From positions 158,240 through 222,239 of the forward strand of contig NZ_JAHBGD010000017.1 in the NCBI RefSeq assembly GCF_018390605.1: a DNA stretch of 64,000 nucleotides. Reading direction: 5' to 3'. Of this stretch, positions 7,170 to 16,782 are shown piece by piece. Position numbers and translations under genes: made by a program. The DNA is from Ancylobacter defluvii. Lineage in GTDB: Bacteria > Pseudomonadota > Alphaproteobacteria > Rhizobiales > Xanthobacteraceae. Every line of letters begins with the position of its first letter. Positions within the stretch are counted from its first letter, which is position 1. The notes beneath the pieces are model-generated. The model worked only from the letters and a program-made list of their open reading frames with translations. It ran no database searches and had not been told where the DNA came from.

Positions 7170-9965
7170 TCACCCCGAGTTGCGCAAGCCCGCCGAGATG
7201 CCGTTGATCGTCAGCTGGATGCCCTGCAGCACCTTCTCGTCGGTGTCGCTGGCGCGGTACTTCCGCAGCAGCTCGACCTGCACATGGTTGAGCGGGTCGA
7301 TATAGGGGAAGCGGGCGCGGATCGAACGGTCGAGCAGCGGGTTGGAGCCGAGCAGCTTCTCCTGTTCGGAGATCGACAGCAGCGCCTCGATCGCCGCCTG
7401 ATGTTCGGCACGGATCCGCCCGAAGATGCTCTCGCGCAGTTCGACATCCTCCACCAGTTGCGCATAGCGCGAGGCGATGGCGATCGAGCTCTTCGACAGC
7501 ACCATGTCCATGTTGGACAATTGGGTGCGGAAGAACGGCCATTCGCGATACATCTCCTGCAACAGCGGCAAGCCGTCCGGGTTCTTGGCCAGCCATTGCC
7601 GGATGGCGGTGCCGAAGCCATACCAGCCCGGCAGCATCAACCGACACTGCGCCCAGGAGAACACCCAGGGAATCGCGCGCAGGTCCTCGATGCGCCGCGT
7701 CTTCTTGCGCGAGGCCGGACGCGAGCCGATGTTCAGCGTCGCAATCTCGTTGATGACGGTGGATTCCCAGAAATAGTCCTCGAAGCGCGGGGTCTCGTAG
7801 ACGAGGCCGCGATAGGCCTTGAAGGCGGCATCGGACAATGCCTCCATCACGGTGAGGTATTCCTCGCGCGGCGCCTTGGCATCGCCGGAGAGCAGCGTCG
7901 CCTCCAATGTCGCCGCCGCGAGGGTTTCGAGGTTGCCGCGCCCCACCTGCGGGTTCGAGTATTTCGACGAGATGATCTCGCCCTGCTCGGTGATGCGGAT
8001 CAGCCCCTGCACCGCCCCGCCCGGCTGCGCGAGGATGGCGTCGTAGCTCGGCCCGCCGCCGCGGCCGACCGAGCCGCCGCGGCCGTGGAACAGCCGCAGC
8101 CGCACGCCATGGCGCTTGAACACCTCGATCAGCTCGATCTCCGCCTTGTAGAGCTCCCAGCCGGAGGTGACGAAGCCGCCATCCTTGTTGCTGTCGGAAT
8201 AGCCGAGCATCACCTCCTGCATGCCGCCGCGGCTGTCGACCAGCATGCGGTATTCCGGCAGGCGGAACATCTGCTCCATCACCTTGGCGGAGTTGCGCAG
8301 ATCCTCGATGGTCTCGAACAGCGGCACGATGTTCACCGCCGCCGCGCCGGCCGGATCGACGAGGCCGACCTCCTTCAGCAGCAGCGCCAGCTCCAGCATG
8401 TCGGAGACGCCTTCGGCCTTGGAGATGATGCAGGTCTGGATCGCCTCGGGGCCGTAGATCGTGTGAATGCGGGCGCAGGTGCGCAGCATGTCCATTTCGC
8501 CGACGGTCTCGTCGGAATAGCTCGCGAAGGGCGAGGTGAGCGGGCGCGCGGTGGTCAGCTCACGCAGCAGCAGCGCGACGCGGGTGCCCTCCGGCAGGCT
8601 CTTATAGCCGGTGCCGGGCGCCGCCACCTCGAACAGCTCGGCGATGCAGCGCTCATGCACGTCCGAATTCTGCCGGGAATCGAGGATGGCGAGGTGGAAG
8701 CCGAAGCAATCGACCGCGCGGCGCAGCTCACGCAGCTTGCCACGGGCGATGGCGCCGGACTTGTGGGTCTTGAGCGAGCCGTCGATCACGTCGAGATCGG
8801 CGCGCAGCTCGGCCGCCGAGGCGTAGGGGCGCACCTTCGGCTTCTCGGTAACGCCGACGAGGTCCGCGACCTCCAGTCGGAAGGCGGTGGCCTTGAGCCG
8901 CCCGATGATGGCGGTGACGGCGAGGCGATAAGGCTCGTTGCGCCGGTGCGGCGAGAGATCCGGCGAGGAATCCACCAGCGCCAGCAATTCCTCCGACACC
9001 GCGACGCGGATGGTGCTGATCGACAGTTCGGCGCCGAGCTCGTCCAGCTCCTGCAGATAGAAGCGCACCGCCTGCGCGCCCTGCATGCGCATGGTTTCGC
9101 GGGTGACGGCGGCGGTGACGAAGGGGTTGCCGTCGCGATCGCCGCCGATCCAGCTGCCCATGCGCAGGAAGGAGCCGACCTCCGGCGCCACCGGCCCGGC
9201 CTCCTCGATGGCGGCGAGCCGGTCCTCCAGCGACGCATAAAGCCGCGGCAATTGCCGCAGGAACGTGTAGTCATAATAGGCGAGGCCGTTGGCCACCTCG
9301 TCGAGCACCGTCAGCTTGGTCTTGCGCAGCAGGTTGGTCTGCCACAGCGTCAGCACCCGCCGGCGCAGCTCGTCGTCGATCAGCGCGAACTCTTCCGGCG
9401 TCGGCTCGATGGTACGTTCGCGCTCGGCGAGCAGCTCGGCGATACGCATTTCATGCGTCATGGTGCTGCGCCGGCGCACCTCGGTCGGGTGCGCGGTCAG
9501 CACCGGGCTCGCCAGCGCGGTGTCGAAGAACTTGCGCAGCCCCTCCGTCGACACCCCCTCCTCCATCGCCCGCTCGATGGCATTCGCCAATGTGCCCGGG
9601 CGCGGCCCTTGGCCGGCAGCGGCCAGCGCGCGGCCGCGACGGATCACATGCTGGTCCTCGGCAATGTTGGCGAGGTGGGAGAAATAGCTGAAGGCGCGGA
9701 CGATGGAGATGGTCTCGTCGGGGTCGAGGCCGAGCAGGATCTCCTCCAGCTCGTGGCGCGCGCCCTCGTCGTCCTCGCGATGGAAGCGGGTCGAGACCCG
9801 GCGAATGGTTTCCACCAGATCGAAGGTCGGCTCGCCTTCCTGGTCGCGCAGTGTATCGCCAAGCACGCGACCCAGCATACGGATGTCGTCGCGCAGCGAG
9901 TGATCGATCCCGGCATCGACTTCGGGTTCGGCATCCGGCTGGGCGAGTGTGAGGGCAAAAGACAT
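7170..9965 (-). CDS. ppc: Phosphoenolpyruvate carboxylase
   Basis: A 931-residue biotin-independent anaplerotic enzyme that adds bicarbonate to PEP to give oxaloacetate. Conserved blocks are all present: the catalytic His in [25 protein letters not shown], the second active-site block [16 protein letters not shown], the glycine loop [19 protein letters not shown], and the C-terminal [13 protein letters not shown] with the regulatory/catalytic tail. Length is normal for bacterial PEPC (880-940). ATG 9965 follows GGGAG. The gene appears monocistronic, with a 292-bp upstream region. Confidence 0.98.
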   Translation of the reverse strand: MSFALTLAQPDAEPEVDAGIDHSLRDDIRMLGRVLGDTLRDQEGEPTFDLVETIRRVSTRFHREDDEGARHELEEILLGLDPDETISIVRAFSYFSHLANIAEDQHVIRRGRALAAAGQGPRPGTLANAIERAMEEGVSTEGLRKFFDTALASPVLTAHPTEVRRRSTMTHEMRIAELLAERERTIEPTPEEFALIDDELRRRVLTLWQTNLLRKTKLTVLDEVANGLAYYDYTFLRQLPRLYASLEDRLAAIEEAGPVAPEVGSFLRMGSWIGGDRDGNPFVTAAVTRETMRMQGAQAVRFYLQELDELGAELSISTIRVAVSEELLALVDSSPDLSPHRRNEPYRLAVTAIIGRLKATAFRLEVADLVGVTEKPKVRPYASAAELRADLDVIDGSLKTHKSGAIARGKLRELRRAVDCFGFHLAILDSRQNSDVHERCIAELFEVAAPGTGYKSLPEGTRVALLLRELTTARPLTSPFASYSDETVGEMDMLRTCARIHTIYGPEAIQTCIISKAEGVSDMLELALLLKEVGLVDPAGAAAVNIVPLFETIEDLRNSAKVMEQMFRLPEYRMLVDSRGGMQEVMLGYSDSNKDGGFVTSGWELYKAEIELIEVFKRHGVRLRLFHGRGGSVGRGGGPSYDAILAQPGGAVQGLIRITEQGEIISSKYSNPQVGRGNLETLAAATLEATLLSGDAKAPREEYLTVMEALSDAAFKAYRGLVYETPRFEDYFWESTVINEIATLNIGSRPASRKKTRRIEDLRAIPWVFSWAQCRLMLPGWYGFGTAIRQWLAKNPDGLPLLQEMYREWPFFRTQLSNMDMVLSKSSIAIASRYAQLVEDVELRESIFGRIRAEHQAAIEALLSISEQEKLLGSNPLLDRSIRARFPYIDPLNHVQVELLRKYRASDTDEKVLQGIQLTINGISAGLRNSG

Positions 9966-10177
9966 GGCTTATTCGCTCCCGTGATCGACGCAACTTAGCA
10001 ATTAGCATGCCGGGGTGTGGCCATTTGGCCGCAGCATCTCCAAATCCACACGCGGGAGGCCGCTGCCGTCGAGTTACCCGCTATTCGCCTAGAACCCGCC
10101 GCGATTCTGAACGAAATAGCCGTGACCATGAACGGACCAGTCAGTCCTCATTCAGGATTGTGGGTCCATAAAGGTGT

Positions 10178-10209
10178 CGTGCCTACCGTTAGACGTGCCT
10201 ACCGTTAGA
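10178..10209. repeat. Second perfect 16-bp tandem duplication
   Basis: CGTGCCTACCGTTAGA at 10178-10193 is repeated without change at 10194-10209. It lies in the noncoding stretch between ppc and a small ORF, about 50 bp before that ORF. Apart from this repeat I see no gene or obvious element in 9966-10257. Confidence 0.95.
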
Positions 10210-10257
10210 GACGTCGCATCGCGTAACCGCGTATCGCGTACAAAAGAGGATTGAGTT

Positions 10258-10434
10258 ATGTCCGCCGTCAGGAATCGCGCCGAGGAACGAGTTCCCGCCG
10301 CGCTCCGTCAGCCCGCCGCCGCCCTCAAGACGGTCCCCCGCGCTGTCGAGACCTCCACCGAGAAGCAGGCTTCCAACGTAGCGCCCGCACCGGTCGGCTC
10401 CATCGCCGCCATCGAGACGCAGCTCGGCTTCTGA
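10258..10434 (+). CDS. Small hypothetical protein, 58 residues
   Basis: ATG 10258 follows AGAGGA and opens a 58-codon frame ending TGA 10432-10434. The peptide is alanine/proline rich and polar, begins MSAVRNRAEE and ends AAIETQLGF, with no membrane segment or signal peptide. I do not recognise it. Support comes from the ribosome-binding site, a GC-rich third position and its isolation between ppc and the Tim44-like gene. Confidence 0.5.
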   Translation: MSAVRNRAEERVPAALRQPAAALKTVPRAVETSTEKQASNVAPAPVGSIAAIETQLGF

Positions 10435-10546
10435 GCGTCGCCCTCCCGCAGGCTTGATCGGCCGGGGAGGTGACAAATGGCGATGGCTTCCCCATATGCT
10501 GACGCAGCGTCACATCGTGACCCCCGTGTCAGTTCCGAGAGAGGCC

Positions 10547-11563
10547 ATGCGCATCACGTCCCTGTTCCGCCTGCCTACCCTGGCTACCGCCGCGCGTGCC
10601 GGCGCGGCGGCCCTGATCGTGGCCGGCAGCCTGATTGCCGTCGTTCCCGATGCCGACGCCCGCGTGGGCGGCGGCAAGAGCATGGGAAGCCGCGGCGCGC
10701 GCACCTGGTCCGCCCCCGCCCCCACACCCACCGCCCCTTCCGCCCAGACCATGCAGCGCTCGGCCACCCAGCCGGGTGCCACCAATCCCGGCATGGCCGC
10801 ACCGGCGCGCCAGGGCGGCTTCTTCAACCGTCCCGGCTTCATGGGCGGGCTGATGGGCGGCCTGCTCGGCGCCGGCCTGTTCGGCCTGCTGATGGGCGGC
10901 GGCTTCTTCTCCGGCCTCGGCAGCCTCGCCGGCATTCTCGGCCTGCTGCTGCAGGTCGGGCTGATCTTCATCGTCGTCCGGCTGGCGATGCGCTGGTTCG
11001 CCTCGCGCAACCGTCCGGCCACCGCCACCGCACAAGGCCCGCAGCCCGGCGCGCCGCTGGCCCGCGATATGTTCGGCGGCGGCAGCTCGGCTCCCGCCTC
11101 GAACGCCGCCGCTGCCGGTCGCTCCGGCTTCGCCAGCCGCCCGCGCGGCCGGCCGCTGCAGCTTCAGGGTGCCGATTTCGACACCTTCGAGCGCAAGCTC
11201 AGCGATGTGCAGGACGCCTATAGCCGCGACGACCGCGCCACCCTGTCGCAGCTGATGACGCCGGAAATGCTCGGCTATGTCTCCGAGGAACTCGACGGCT
11301 ATGCGCAGGACGGCCTGCAGAATCGCCTCGACGAGGTGAAGCTGCTGCAAGGCGACCTCTCCGAGGCCTGGAGCGAGGATGGCCGCGACTTCGCCACCGT
11401 CGCCATGCGCTACCAGCTCAAGGACACGGTGATCGAGCGCGCCAGCGGCCGCTTGGTGCAGGGCGACCCGGACCGCCTCGAATCGGTGGTGGAATTCTGG
11501 ACCTTCACCCGCCCCGCCGGCGGCGGCGAGTGGACGGTAAGCGCCATCCAGCAGGGCGGCTAA
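10547..11563 (+). CDS. Tim44-like domain membrane protein
   Basis: A 338-residue protein with an N-terminal signal or anchor (about residues 12-40), a Pro/Ala/Gly-rich linker, a long Gly-rich hydrophobic stretch (about 96-150, GGLMGGLLGAGLFGLLMGGGFF then LQVGLIFIVVRLAMRWF) and a C-terminal Tim44-like domain (about 200-335) starting near FDTFERKLSDVQDAY and ending WTFTRPAGG..WTVSAIQ. The bacterial family is widespread in alphaproteobacteria, but its role is not settled. ATG 10547 is chosen for the GAGAGAGG just upstream and because the signal peptide starts there. A strong terminator follows. Confidence 0.85.
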   Translation: MRITSLFRLPTLATAARAGAAALIVAGSLIAVVPDADARVGGGKSMGSRGARTWSAPAPTPTAPSAQTMQRSATQPGATNPGMAAPARQGGFFNRPGFMGGLMGGLLGAGLFGLLMGGGFFSGLGSLAGILGLLLQVGLIFIVVRLAMRWFASRNRPATATAQGPQPGAPLARDMFGGGSSAPASNAAAAGRSGFASRPRGRPLQLQGADFDTFERKLSDVQDAYSRDDRATLSQLMTPEMLGYVSEELDGYAQDGLQNRLDEVKLLQGDLSEAWSEDGRDFATVAMRYQLKDTVIERASGRLVQGDPDRLESVVEFWTFTRPAGGGEWTVSAIQQGG

Positions 11564-11617
11564 GCCCTCCCTGACCCGCAGGTGCCCGGCCAGCCGGGTG
11601 CCCGCGCCTGAATCAAC

Positions 11618-11656
11618 AGCCTCCATGACGGGCAGTCCGTCATGGAGGCTTTTTTC
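11618..11656 (+). terminator. Rho-independent terminator of the Tim44-like gene
   Basis: A perfect 14-bp stem (AGCCTCCATGACGG 11618-11631 with CCGTCATGGAGGCT 11637-11650), a 5-nt loop and six Ts. It separates the Tim44-like gene from the convergent DUF805 gene. Confidence 0.95.
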
Positions 11657-11676
11657 TTGCCTGGGTCCGTGCCGCC

Positions 11677-12069
11677 TCAGTACCGGGCCAGCGGGTCCGG
11701 CCCGAAGCGGTTCGGCCCCTCGGTTCCCTTGAACATGAACCAGAAGAAGATCACCAGCGCGCCGATGCCGGTCAGGCCGATCAGCAGCCACCAGCCCGTG
11801 CGATCCATATCGTGGAAGCGACGCGCACCCACCGCGATCGACGGAAGGATCAGCAGGACGCCGACAAGGGTGGTTAGCGGCGTGAACATGTGCACGTCGC
11901 CCGTCGCGATGAACGAAAACGCGCCGAACAGCGCGAGATCGACCAGACCGAGCACCCAGTTGAGCAGGATGGTGAACAGGGCCCACCACCAATATTCCGA
12001 GCGCGGCGCGCGCCCCTGAAAGGTCGCGTATTTTCCCAGAACGCTCGAAATCGCCTGCGTGAAGCCCAT
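11677..12069 (-). CDS. DUF805 family membrane protein
   Basis: A 130-residue inner-membrane protein with the DUF805 pattern: FQGRAPRSEYWWWALF before the first transmembrane segment, then two or three further helices and ARRFHDMDRTGWWLLI, with a final helix and the tail GTEGPNRFGPDP. Family members are small multi-helix proteins of unknown function. The internal ATG at 12069 is preferred over the one at 12090 because GGGAGGAGG precedes it. Confidence 0.9.
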   Translation of the reverse strand: MGFTQAISSVLGKYATFQGRAPRSEYWWWALFTILLNWVLGLVDLALFGAFSFIATGDVHMFTPLTTLVGVLLILPSIAVGARRFHDMDRTGWWLLIGLTGIGALVIFFWFMFKGTEGPNRFGPDPLARY

Positions 12070-12147
12070 GCTGTCCTCCTCCCGTCTCACGAGACCGCAC
12101 CCCTCGGCACTGTCGGAACGCTACGGCAAGGCCGGCAACGCGAGCGG

Positions 12148-12951
12148 CTACGGATAGACGCCGTCGCTTTCCCTGTAGCCGCCGCCGACAACCCAAATGA
12201 AGCCCTGTATATCAATGCCGTCCCGCTGATCGAGCTCGCCGATCTTCCGACGTGTGACATCGACGAGATCAAGCAGAGCCTCATAAGTGGGAAAGTCCGG
12301 CGGCGATGCATAGAGTTCGGCGAAGATGTGCCCCACGCGGGCCGCATATTCCCGAGTCACCTCGGGTTTCAGGAACATATGCCGCTCCGGCTGCCAGAAG
12401 AACGGGAGATAGGTGAGGATCGGCCAGGTCGCGGCTTTATGGGGCTTGGCGCATGTGGCGAGTTCGGCGAGATGCTTGCGCGACGGCTCGAGTGCAAAGC
12501 GTGCCGAGAATTGAATGAACCGGTCCGCATCCGCGCTGCGTAATAGGTTCTGCACCCAAATCTGCTCGAACTTTCCCGGCAAGTTCGTCCGTCGGAAGAC
12601 GGCGAGCACCGCTTCGGCAAGACCGGTTCCGTCCACCGCTGCGACAAGCGGCACGTTACGGGACAGCTCGTCCAGAGCCACGATCTTGTCGCCTCGCTCC
12701 TGCGAGGCGAAACCCTGCGAGGCGAAGCCGTTCGGGAAGAACCGCCGGAAGTGATTGATCGCCCCCGAATAGCCGAAATAGCGCGGATCGGCGACGCCGA
12801 CATTGCGGCGCAGATTCGACCAGACTTCGTCTGCATCCTCCCCGTCCGCCAGCCGATGGCCATCGACTAGACCAACATAGACATTGCCATCGAGTACGAG
12901 CCGCAATTCTTTCTTGCCGGCCTTCTCGGTGCGGAGGGTTCTCGGCGGCAT
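12148..12951 (-). CDS. Hypothetical protein downstream of uvrB
   Basis: A 267-residue cytoplasmic protein I do not recognise. It begins MPPRTLRTEKAGKKELRLVLDGNVYVGLVDG and contains YFGYSGAINHFRRFFPNGF and VAAVDGTGLAEAVLAVFRRTNLPGKFE. There is no signal peptide or membrane helix. A tandem GFASQ-GFASQ comes from a 15-bp near-perfect DNA duplication at 12701-12730. ATG 12951 is chosen because upstream frame continues into uvrB; its Shine-Dalgarno is weak. It lies 65 bp after uvrB on the same strand. Codon use looks less GC-biased than in neighbours, which hints at acquisition, but I did not compute it. Confidence 0.7.
   Translation of the reverse strand: MPPRTLRTEKAGKKELRLVLDGNVYVGLVDGHRLADGEDADEVWSNLRRNVGVADPRYFGYSGAINHFRRFFPNGFASQGFASQERGDKIVALDELSRNVPLVAAVDGTGLAEAVLAVFRRTNLPGKFEQIWVQNLLRSADADRFIQFSARFALEPSRKHLAELATCAKPHKAATWPILTYLPFFWQPERHMFLKPEVTREYAARVGHIFAELYASPPDFPTYEALLDLVDVTRRKIGELDQRDGIDIQGFIWVVGGGYRESDGVYP
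12701..12730. repeat. 15-bp near-perfect tandem duplication inside the orphan gene
   Basis: TGCGAGGCGAAACCC (12701-12715) is followed by TGCGAGGCGAAGCCG (12716-12730), 13 of 15 identical. It keeps the frame and duplicates GFASQ in the protein. Confidence 0.9.
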
Positions 12952-13016
12952 GGTGGAAGTATCCAACGGATGGAAAACGTAACGGCCGATATAACGAATC
13001 GCCACAACATAGCCAA

Positions 13017-15605
13017 CTACCGCTTCGGCGCGCGCCGTCCACCCTTGCGATGGCCCTTGGTCATCGGGTCCGGCCGCTCCGGGCGGGTCCATTCGGTAGC
13101 ACGCAGCGGCTCGGTGCGATCGGTGCCGGGACCCATGTCGTCGAGCGACGGCCTGACGATGCGCGAGCCGCCATGCGCTCCATCATCAGCCGCGTAGCCG
13201 GCCTGCGCCTCGTCGGCCCGCGCCTGATGGCCGGAGGAGACATGGCCGGGCGAGGACCGCGCGCCACCACGTCCGCCCTTGCCCTTCTTCTCCGGCAGAT
13301 TGGCCGAGCGGCCATATTTGCGCTCGCCGCGATAGCCGCCGGTCTTGTCGTCGATGGTCTCCTGCCGCGCCAGCGGGTCGTCGGAAATCGCCAGTTCTGT
13401 GGCCTGCAACCGCTTGATCTCGTCGCGCAGCCGCGCCGCCTTCTCGAAATCGAGATCCGCCGCCGCCGCCCGCATCCGCTTCTCGAGGTCGGCGATGACC
13501 GCCGCGAGATTGTTGCCATAGGCCGCCGGCGCCTCGGCGAGCCCGGTATCGACGGTCACATGGTCGCGCTCATAGACGCTGTTGAGGATGTCGCCGATCG
13601 CCTTCTTCACGCTCTCCGGCGTGATGCCGTGCTCGACGTTCCACGCCACCTGCTTGGCGCGGCGACGTTCGGTCTCCGCCATCGCCCGCTCCATCGAGCC
13701 GGTGATGTTGTCGGCATAGAGCACCACTCGCCCGTCGACATTGCGCGCCGCGCGGCCGATGGTCTGGATCAGCGAGGTCTCCGAGCGCAGGAAACCTTCC
13801 TTGTCGGCATCGAGAATGGCCACCAGCCCGCATTCCGGGATGTCGAGGCCCTCGCGCAGCAGGTTGATGCCGATCAGCACGTCGAAGGCGCCGAGCCGCA
13901 GGTCCCGCAGGATCTCGATGCGCTCGATAGTGTCGATGTCCGAATGCATGTAGCGCACGCGGATGCCGTTCTCGTGGAGATATTCCGTCAGGTCCTCCGC
14001 CATGCGCTTGGTGAGCACCGTCACCAGCGTGCGGTAGCCCTGCGCCGCAACCTGCCGCACTTCGCCGAGCAGATCGTCGACCTGCGTGCGCGCCGGGCGC
14101 ACTTCCACCGGCGGGTCGACGAGGCCGGTCGGGCGGATCACCTGCTCGACGAACACGCCGCCGGAATGCTCCATCTCCCACGGGCCGGGGGTGGCGGAGA
14201 CATGCACCGTCTGCGGCCGCATCGCCTCCCATTCCTCGAAGCGCAGCGGCCGGTTGTCCATGCAGCTCGGCAGGCGGAAGCCATATTCCGCCAGCGTCGC
14301 CTTGCGGCGAAAGTCGCCGCGATACATGGCGCCGATCTGCGGAATGGTCACATGGCTCTCGTCGCAGAAGATCAGCGCATTGTCGGGCACATATTCGAAC
14401 AGGGTCGGCGGCGGCTCGCCGGGGCGGCGGCCGGTGAGCCAGCGCGAATAGTTCTCGATGCCGGCGCAGGAGCCGGTGGCCTCCATCATTTCGAGGTCGA
14501 AGGTACAGCGCTGATCCAGCCGCTGCGCCTCGAGATAACGGCCCATGGCGTTGAGTTCGTCGAGCCGCATCTTCAGCTCGGCCTTGATGCCCTGAATGGC
14601 CTGGATGAGGGTCGGGCGCGGCGTCACATAATGCGAGTTCGCATAGACCTTCACGAATTTCAGGTCCTGCGACTTGTTGCCGGTGAGCGGGTCGAACTCT
14701 TGAATCGACTCCACCTCGTCGCCGAACAGCGACACCCGCCAGGCCCGGTCCTCGTAATGCGCCGGGAATATCTCGATGACGTCGCCGCGCACCCGGAAGG
14801 TGCCGCGGGCGAAGTCACCCTGGATGCGTTTGTACTGCAGCGCCACCAGGTCGGCGAGGATGCCGCGCTGGTCGATGCGATCGCCGACGGCGATCTTGAA
14901 GGTCATCGAGGCATAGGTCTCGACCGAGCCGATACCGTAGATGCAGGACACCGAGGCGACGATGATGACGTCGTCGCGCTCCAGCAGCGAGCGGGTGGCC
15001 GAGTGGCGCATGCGGTCGATCTGCTCGTTGATCGACGATTCCTTCTCGATGAAGGTATCGGTGCGCGGCACATAGGCTTCCGGCTGGTAGTAGTCGTAAT
15101 AGGAGACGAAATACTCCACGGCGTTGTCGGGGAAGAAGCTCTTGAACTCGCCATAGAGCTGCGCCGCCAGCGTCTTGTTCGGCGCCAGAATCAGCGCCGG
15201 GCGCTGCACGCGCTCGATGACATTGGCCATGGTGAAGGTCTTGCCGGAGCCGGTGACGCCGAGCAGCACCTGATCGCGCTCGCCCTGATCCGCCGCCGCC
15301 ACCAGTTCGTCGATCGCCTGCGGCTGGTCGCCGGCCGGCGTGTAGTCGGACTTGATGACGAACCGGACGCCGCCTTCCGATTTTTCCGGCCGCGCCGGCC
15401 GGTGCGGCATCCACACCTGCCCGTCGACCTCGGGGCGGCCGCCCTCGATCAGCGCCGACAGCGCGGCGACGGTGGCGGAAGCGCCCGAGGTCGGCGCCAC
15501 GCCGAGCTTCTCGGCGAGAACGGGATCGAGCGTGGCGGGTTGCGCGGGTTCGAAGGCGCGCTGGGAGCGCTCGGAGAATCCGCCGGGACGTGCAGCTTTG
15601 GCCAT
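13017..15605 (-). CDS. uvrB: Excinuclease ABC subunit B
   Basis: An 862-residue UvrB, the damage-verifying helicase-like subunit of nucleotide excision repair. Walker A GVTGSGKT is at residues 116-123, the beta-hairpin region [17 protein letters not shown] near 166-185, the DE-box [10 protein letters not shown], motif [11 protein letters not shown] and a UVR domain ([29 protein letters not shown]) near 730-760. It has an N-terminal extension of about 80 residues before [17 protein letters not shown] and a basic, low-complexity tail of about 100 residues; usual UvrB is 660-720. It follows the phosphodiesterase gene by 55 bp. Confidence 0.97.
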   Translation of the reverse strand: MAKAARPGGFSERSQRAFEPAQPATLDPVLAEKLGVAPTSGASATVAALSALIEGGRPEVDGQVWMPHRPARPEKSEGGVRFVIKSDYTPAGDQPQAIDELVAAADQGERDQVLLGVTGSGKTFTMANVIERVQRPALILAPNKTLAAQLYGEFKSFFPDNAVEYFVSYYDYYQPEAYVPRTDTFIEKESSINEQIDRMRHSATRSLLERDDVIIVASVSCIYGIGSVETYASMTFKIAVGDRIDQRGILADLVALQYKRIQGDFARGTFRVRGDVIEIFPAHYEDRAWRVSLFGDEVESIQEFDPLTGNKSQDLKFVKVYANSHYVTPRPTLIQAIQGIKAELKMRLDELNAMGRYLEAQRLDQRCTFDLEMMEATGSCAGIENYSRWLTGRRPGEPPPTLFEYVPDNALIFCDESHVTIPQIGAMYRGDFRRKATLAEYGFRLPSCMDNRPLRFEEWEAMRPQTVHVSATPGPWEMEHSGGVFVEQVIRPTGLVDPPVEVRPARTQVDDLLGEVRQVAAQGYRTLVTVLTKRMAEDLTEYLHENGIRVRYMHSDIDTIERIEILRDLRLGAFDVLIGINLLREGLDIPECGLVAILDADKEGFLRSETSLIQTIGRAARNVDGRVVLYADNITGSMERAMAETERRRAKQVAWNVEHGITPESVKKAIGDILNSVYERDHVTVDTGLAEAPAAYGNNLAAVIADLEKRMRAAAADLDFEKAARLRDEIKRLQATELAISDDPLARQETIDDKTGGYRGERKYGRSANLPEKKGKGGRGGARSSPGHVSSGHQARADEAQAGYAADDGAHGGSRIVRPSLDDMGPGTDRTEPLRATEWTRPERPDPMTKGHRKGGRRAPKR

Positions 15606-15660
15606 GGGCGGGAATATGGGGCCTCACCCCCGCCGTGGAAAGGGCTTCGGACGCCGCCGT

Positions 15661-16458
15661 TCAGAAGAACGGATAGGGACCGGGAAACCGGCCGATCGGC
15701 ACGTAATGCGTCACCAGCCCGGAAGGCTGCGTCCAGTGATGCAGCACCATCGCCGGTGGCTCGAGGAAGGAGGCCGGCTCGGCATCCGGGCGCAAGCGCA
15801 GCGCGATGGCGGTGGTGGTGCTCGGAGCGGTGATCAGCATCGTGCCGCCGAAGCGAGTCTGCATGAAGCGGTGGACATGCCCGCATAGCACCCGTTCGAC
15901 CTGCCTGTTTCGCGCGAGCACCGCCGCGAGGCGATCGCCGCCCCGGCAATTATAGTCGTCGATATAGGGGATGCCGCTGAGGATGGGCGGCTGGTGCATC
16001 ATCACCAGCGTCGGCCGGTCCGGCTCGGCCGCGAGCACGGAGTCCAGCCAGGAACTGGCCTCATCATACACCGCACCGTAATGCTCGCCGGGCACGGTGA
16101 CGTCCAGCCCGACGATGCGCACCGGCCCGAGATCGCCCACCGCGAAATGCAGCGGCCCGGCCTTGGCGAGATAGGTGTGCCCGGCGAAGCAGGCGCGGAA
16201 CCCGTCCCGCTCATCATGATTGCCGGGAATTACCAGCAGCGGCAGGCCGATGCCGGCCAGCATCTCCGCCGCCACCGCATATTCTTCCGCCATGCCTTCG
16301 TCGACCACATCACCGGTCAGCAGCACCACATCCGGCCGCGGATCGAGCCCGGCGAGGTGGTCGAGGGCCAGCGCGAACATGGCGTTTGAATCGACAAGGC
16401 CTTGATAGAGATAGCCTTTCGGCCGCAGATGCGGGTCCGAGAGATGGGCGATGAGCAT
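15661..16458 (-). CDS. Metallophosphoesterase (cyclic-nucleotide/glycerophosphodiester phosphodiesterase type)
   Basis: A 265-residue calcineurin-like phosphodiesterase of the CpdA/GpdQ group. All metal motifs are visible: AHLSDPHL at the N-terminus, LLTGDVVDEG, VIPGNHDERDGF, VMMHQPP and the final GHVHR. Members of this group hydrolyse cAMP or glycerophosphodiesters; which of these applies cannot be read from sequence. It starts at ATG 16458, upstream of uvrB and possibly cotranscribed with it. It is divergent from the biuret-hydrolase-like gene across an AT-rich 324-bp region. Confidence 0.88.
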   Translation of the reverse strand: MLIAHLSDPHLRPKGYLYQGLVDSNAMFALALDHLAGLDPRPDVVLLTGDVVDEGMAEEYAVAAEMLAGIGLPLLVIPGNHDERDGFRACFAGHTYLAKAGPLHFAVGDLGPVRIVGLDVTVPGEHYGAVYDEASSWLDSVLAAEPDRPTLVMMHQPPILSGIPYIDDYNCRGGDRLAAVLARNRQVERVLCGHVHRFMQTRFGGTMLITAPSTTTAIALRLRPDAEPASFLEPPAMVLHHWTQPSGLVTHYVPIGRFPGPYPFF

Positions 16459-16574
16459 GAGGCGTTCCCGAGATGCGCCGCCAGTCGATCATTGCACCCG
16501 GCCGGAAGCAACGGGAAACGCGAGCGCCACGTCGATCACGATCCCGCCCGCCGCACCGTGCATACCACGCCGCC

Positions 16575-16604
16575 AAATTGAACACATTATGTGCAAAATT
16601 GAAC
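16575..16604. promoter_or_regulatory. Direct-repeat and palindrome cluster in the divergent promoter region
   Basis: AAATTGAAC occurs at 16575-16583 and again at 16596-16604, 21 bp apart (two helical turns), with the small palindrome CACAT-T-ATGTG at 16583-16593 between them. The surrounding 120 bp is markedly AT-rich for this genome. It fits a regulator-binding site serving the phosphodiesterase, the amidase or both. Confidence 0.4.
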
Positions 16605-16675
16605 TCGACTACGTGAAGCGCTAAAAACAATTATCGTTTTATGTCAATATTATACATTCCTATGCGCTTCAATTT

Positions 16676-16699
16676 TATGCATGGCACGCTTGATGCATA
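16676..16699 (+). promoter_or_regulatory. Perfect inverted repeat upstream of the amidase gene, putative operator
   Basis: TATGCAT (16676-16682) and ATGCATA (16693-16699) are exact inverted copies with a 10-bp spacer, about 85 bp before the amidase start. Half-site length and spacing suit a dimeric transcription factor. No regulator gene is adjacent, so its identity is open. Confidence 0.5.
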
Positions 16700-16782
16700 C
16701 ATTTCCGCATACAACTGACGAAGCCGGCTGAAGCATCCGCCGGCCCGTCTCCATCCTGGATGTCGATCCCGCGGAGATGCCC

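Noticed and set aside
7284..9998. 904-codon plus-strand open frame opposite ppc
   Set aside because: Shadow of PEP carboxylase; repetitive Arg/Gly/His-rich translation without domain.
10017..10208. 63-codon open frame upstream of the small ORF at 10258
   Set aside because: No Shine-Dalgarno, runs into the 16-bp tandem repeat, and its amino-acid make-up looks like noncoding DNA.
13050..15833. 927-codon plus-strand open frame opposite uvrB
   Set aside because: Shadow of uvrB; same low-complexity character.
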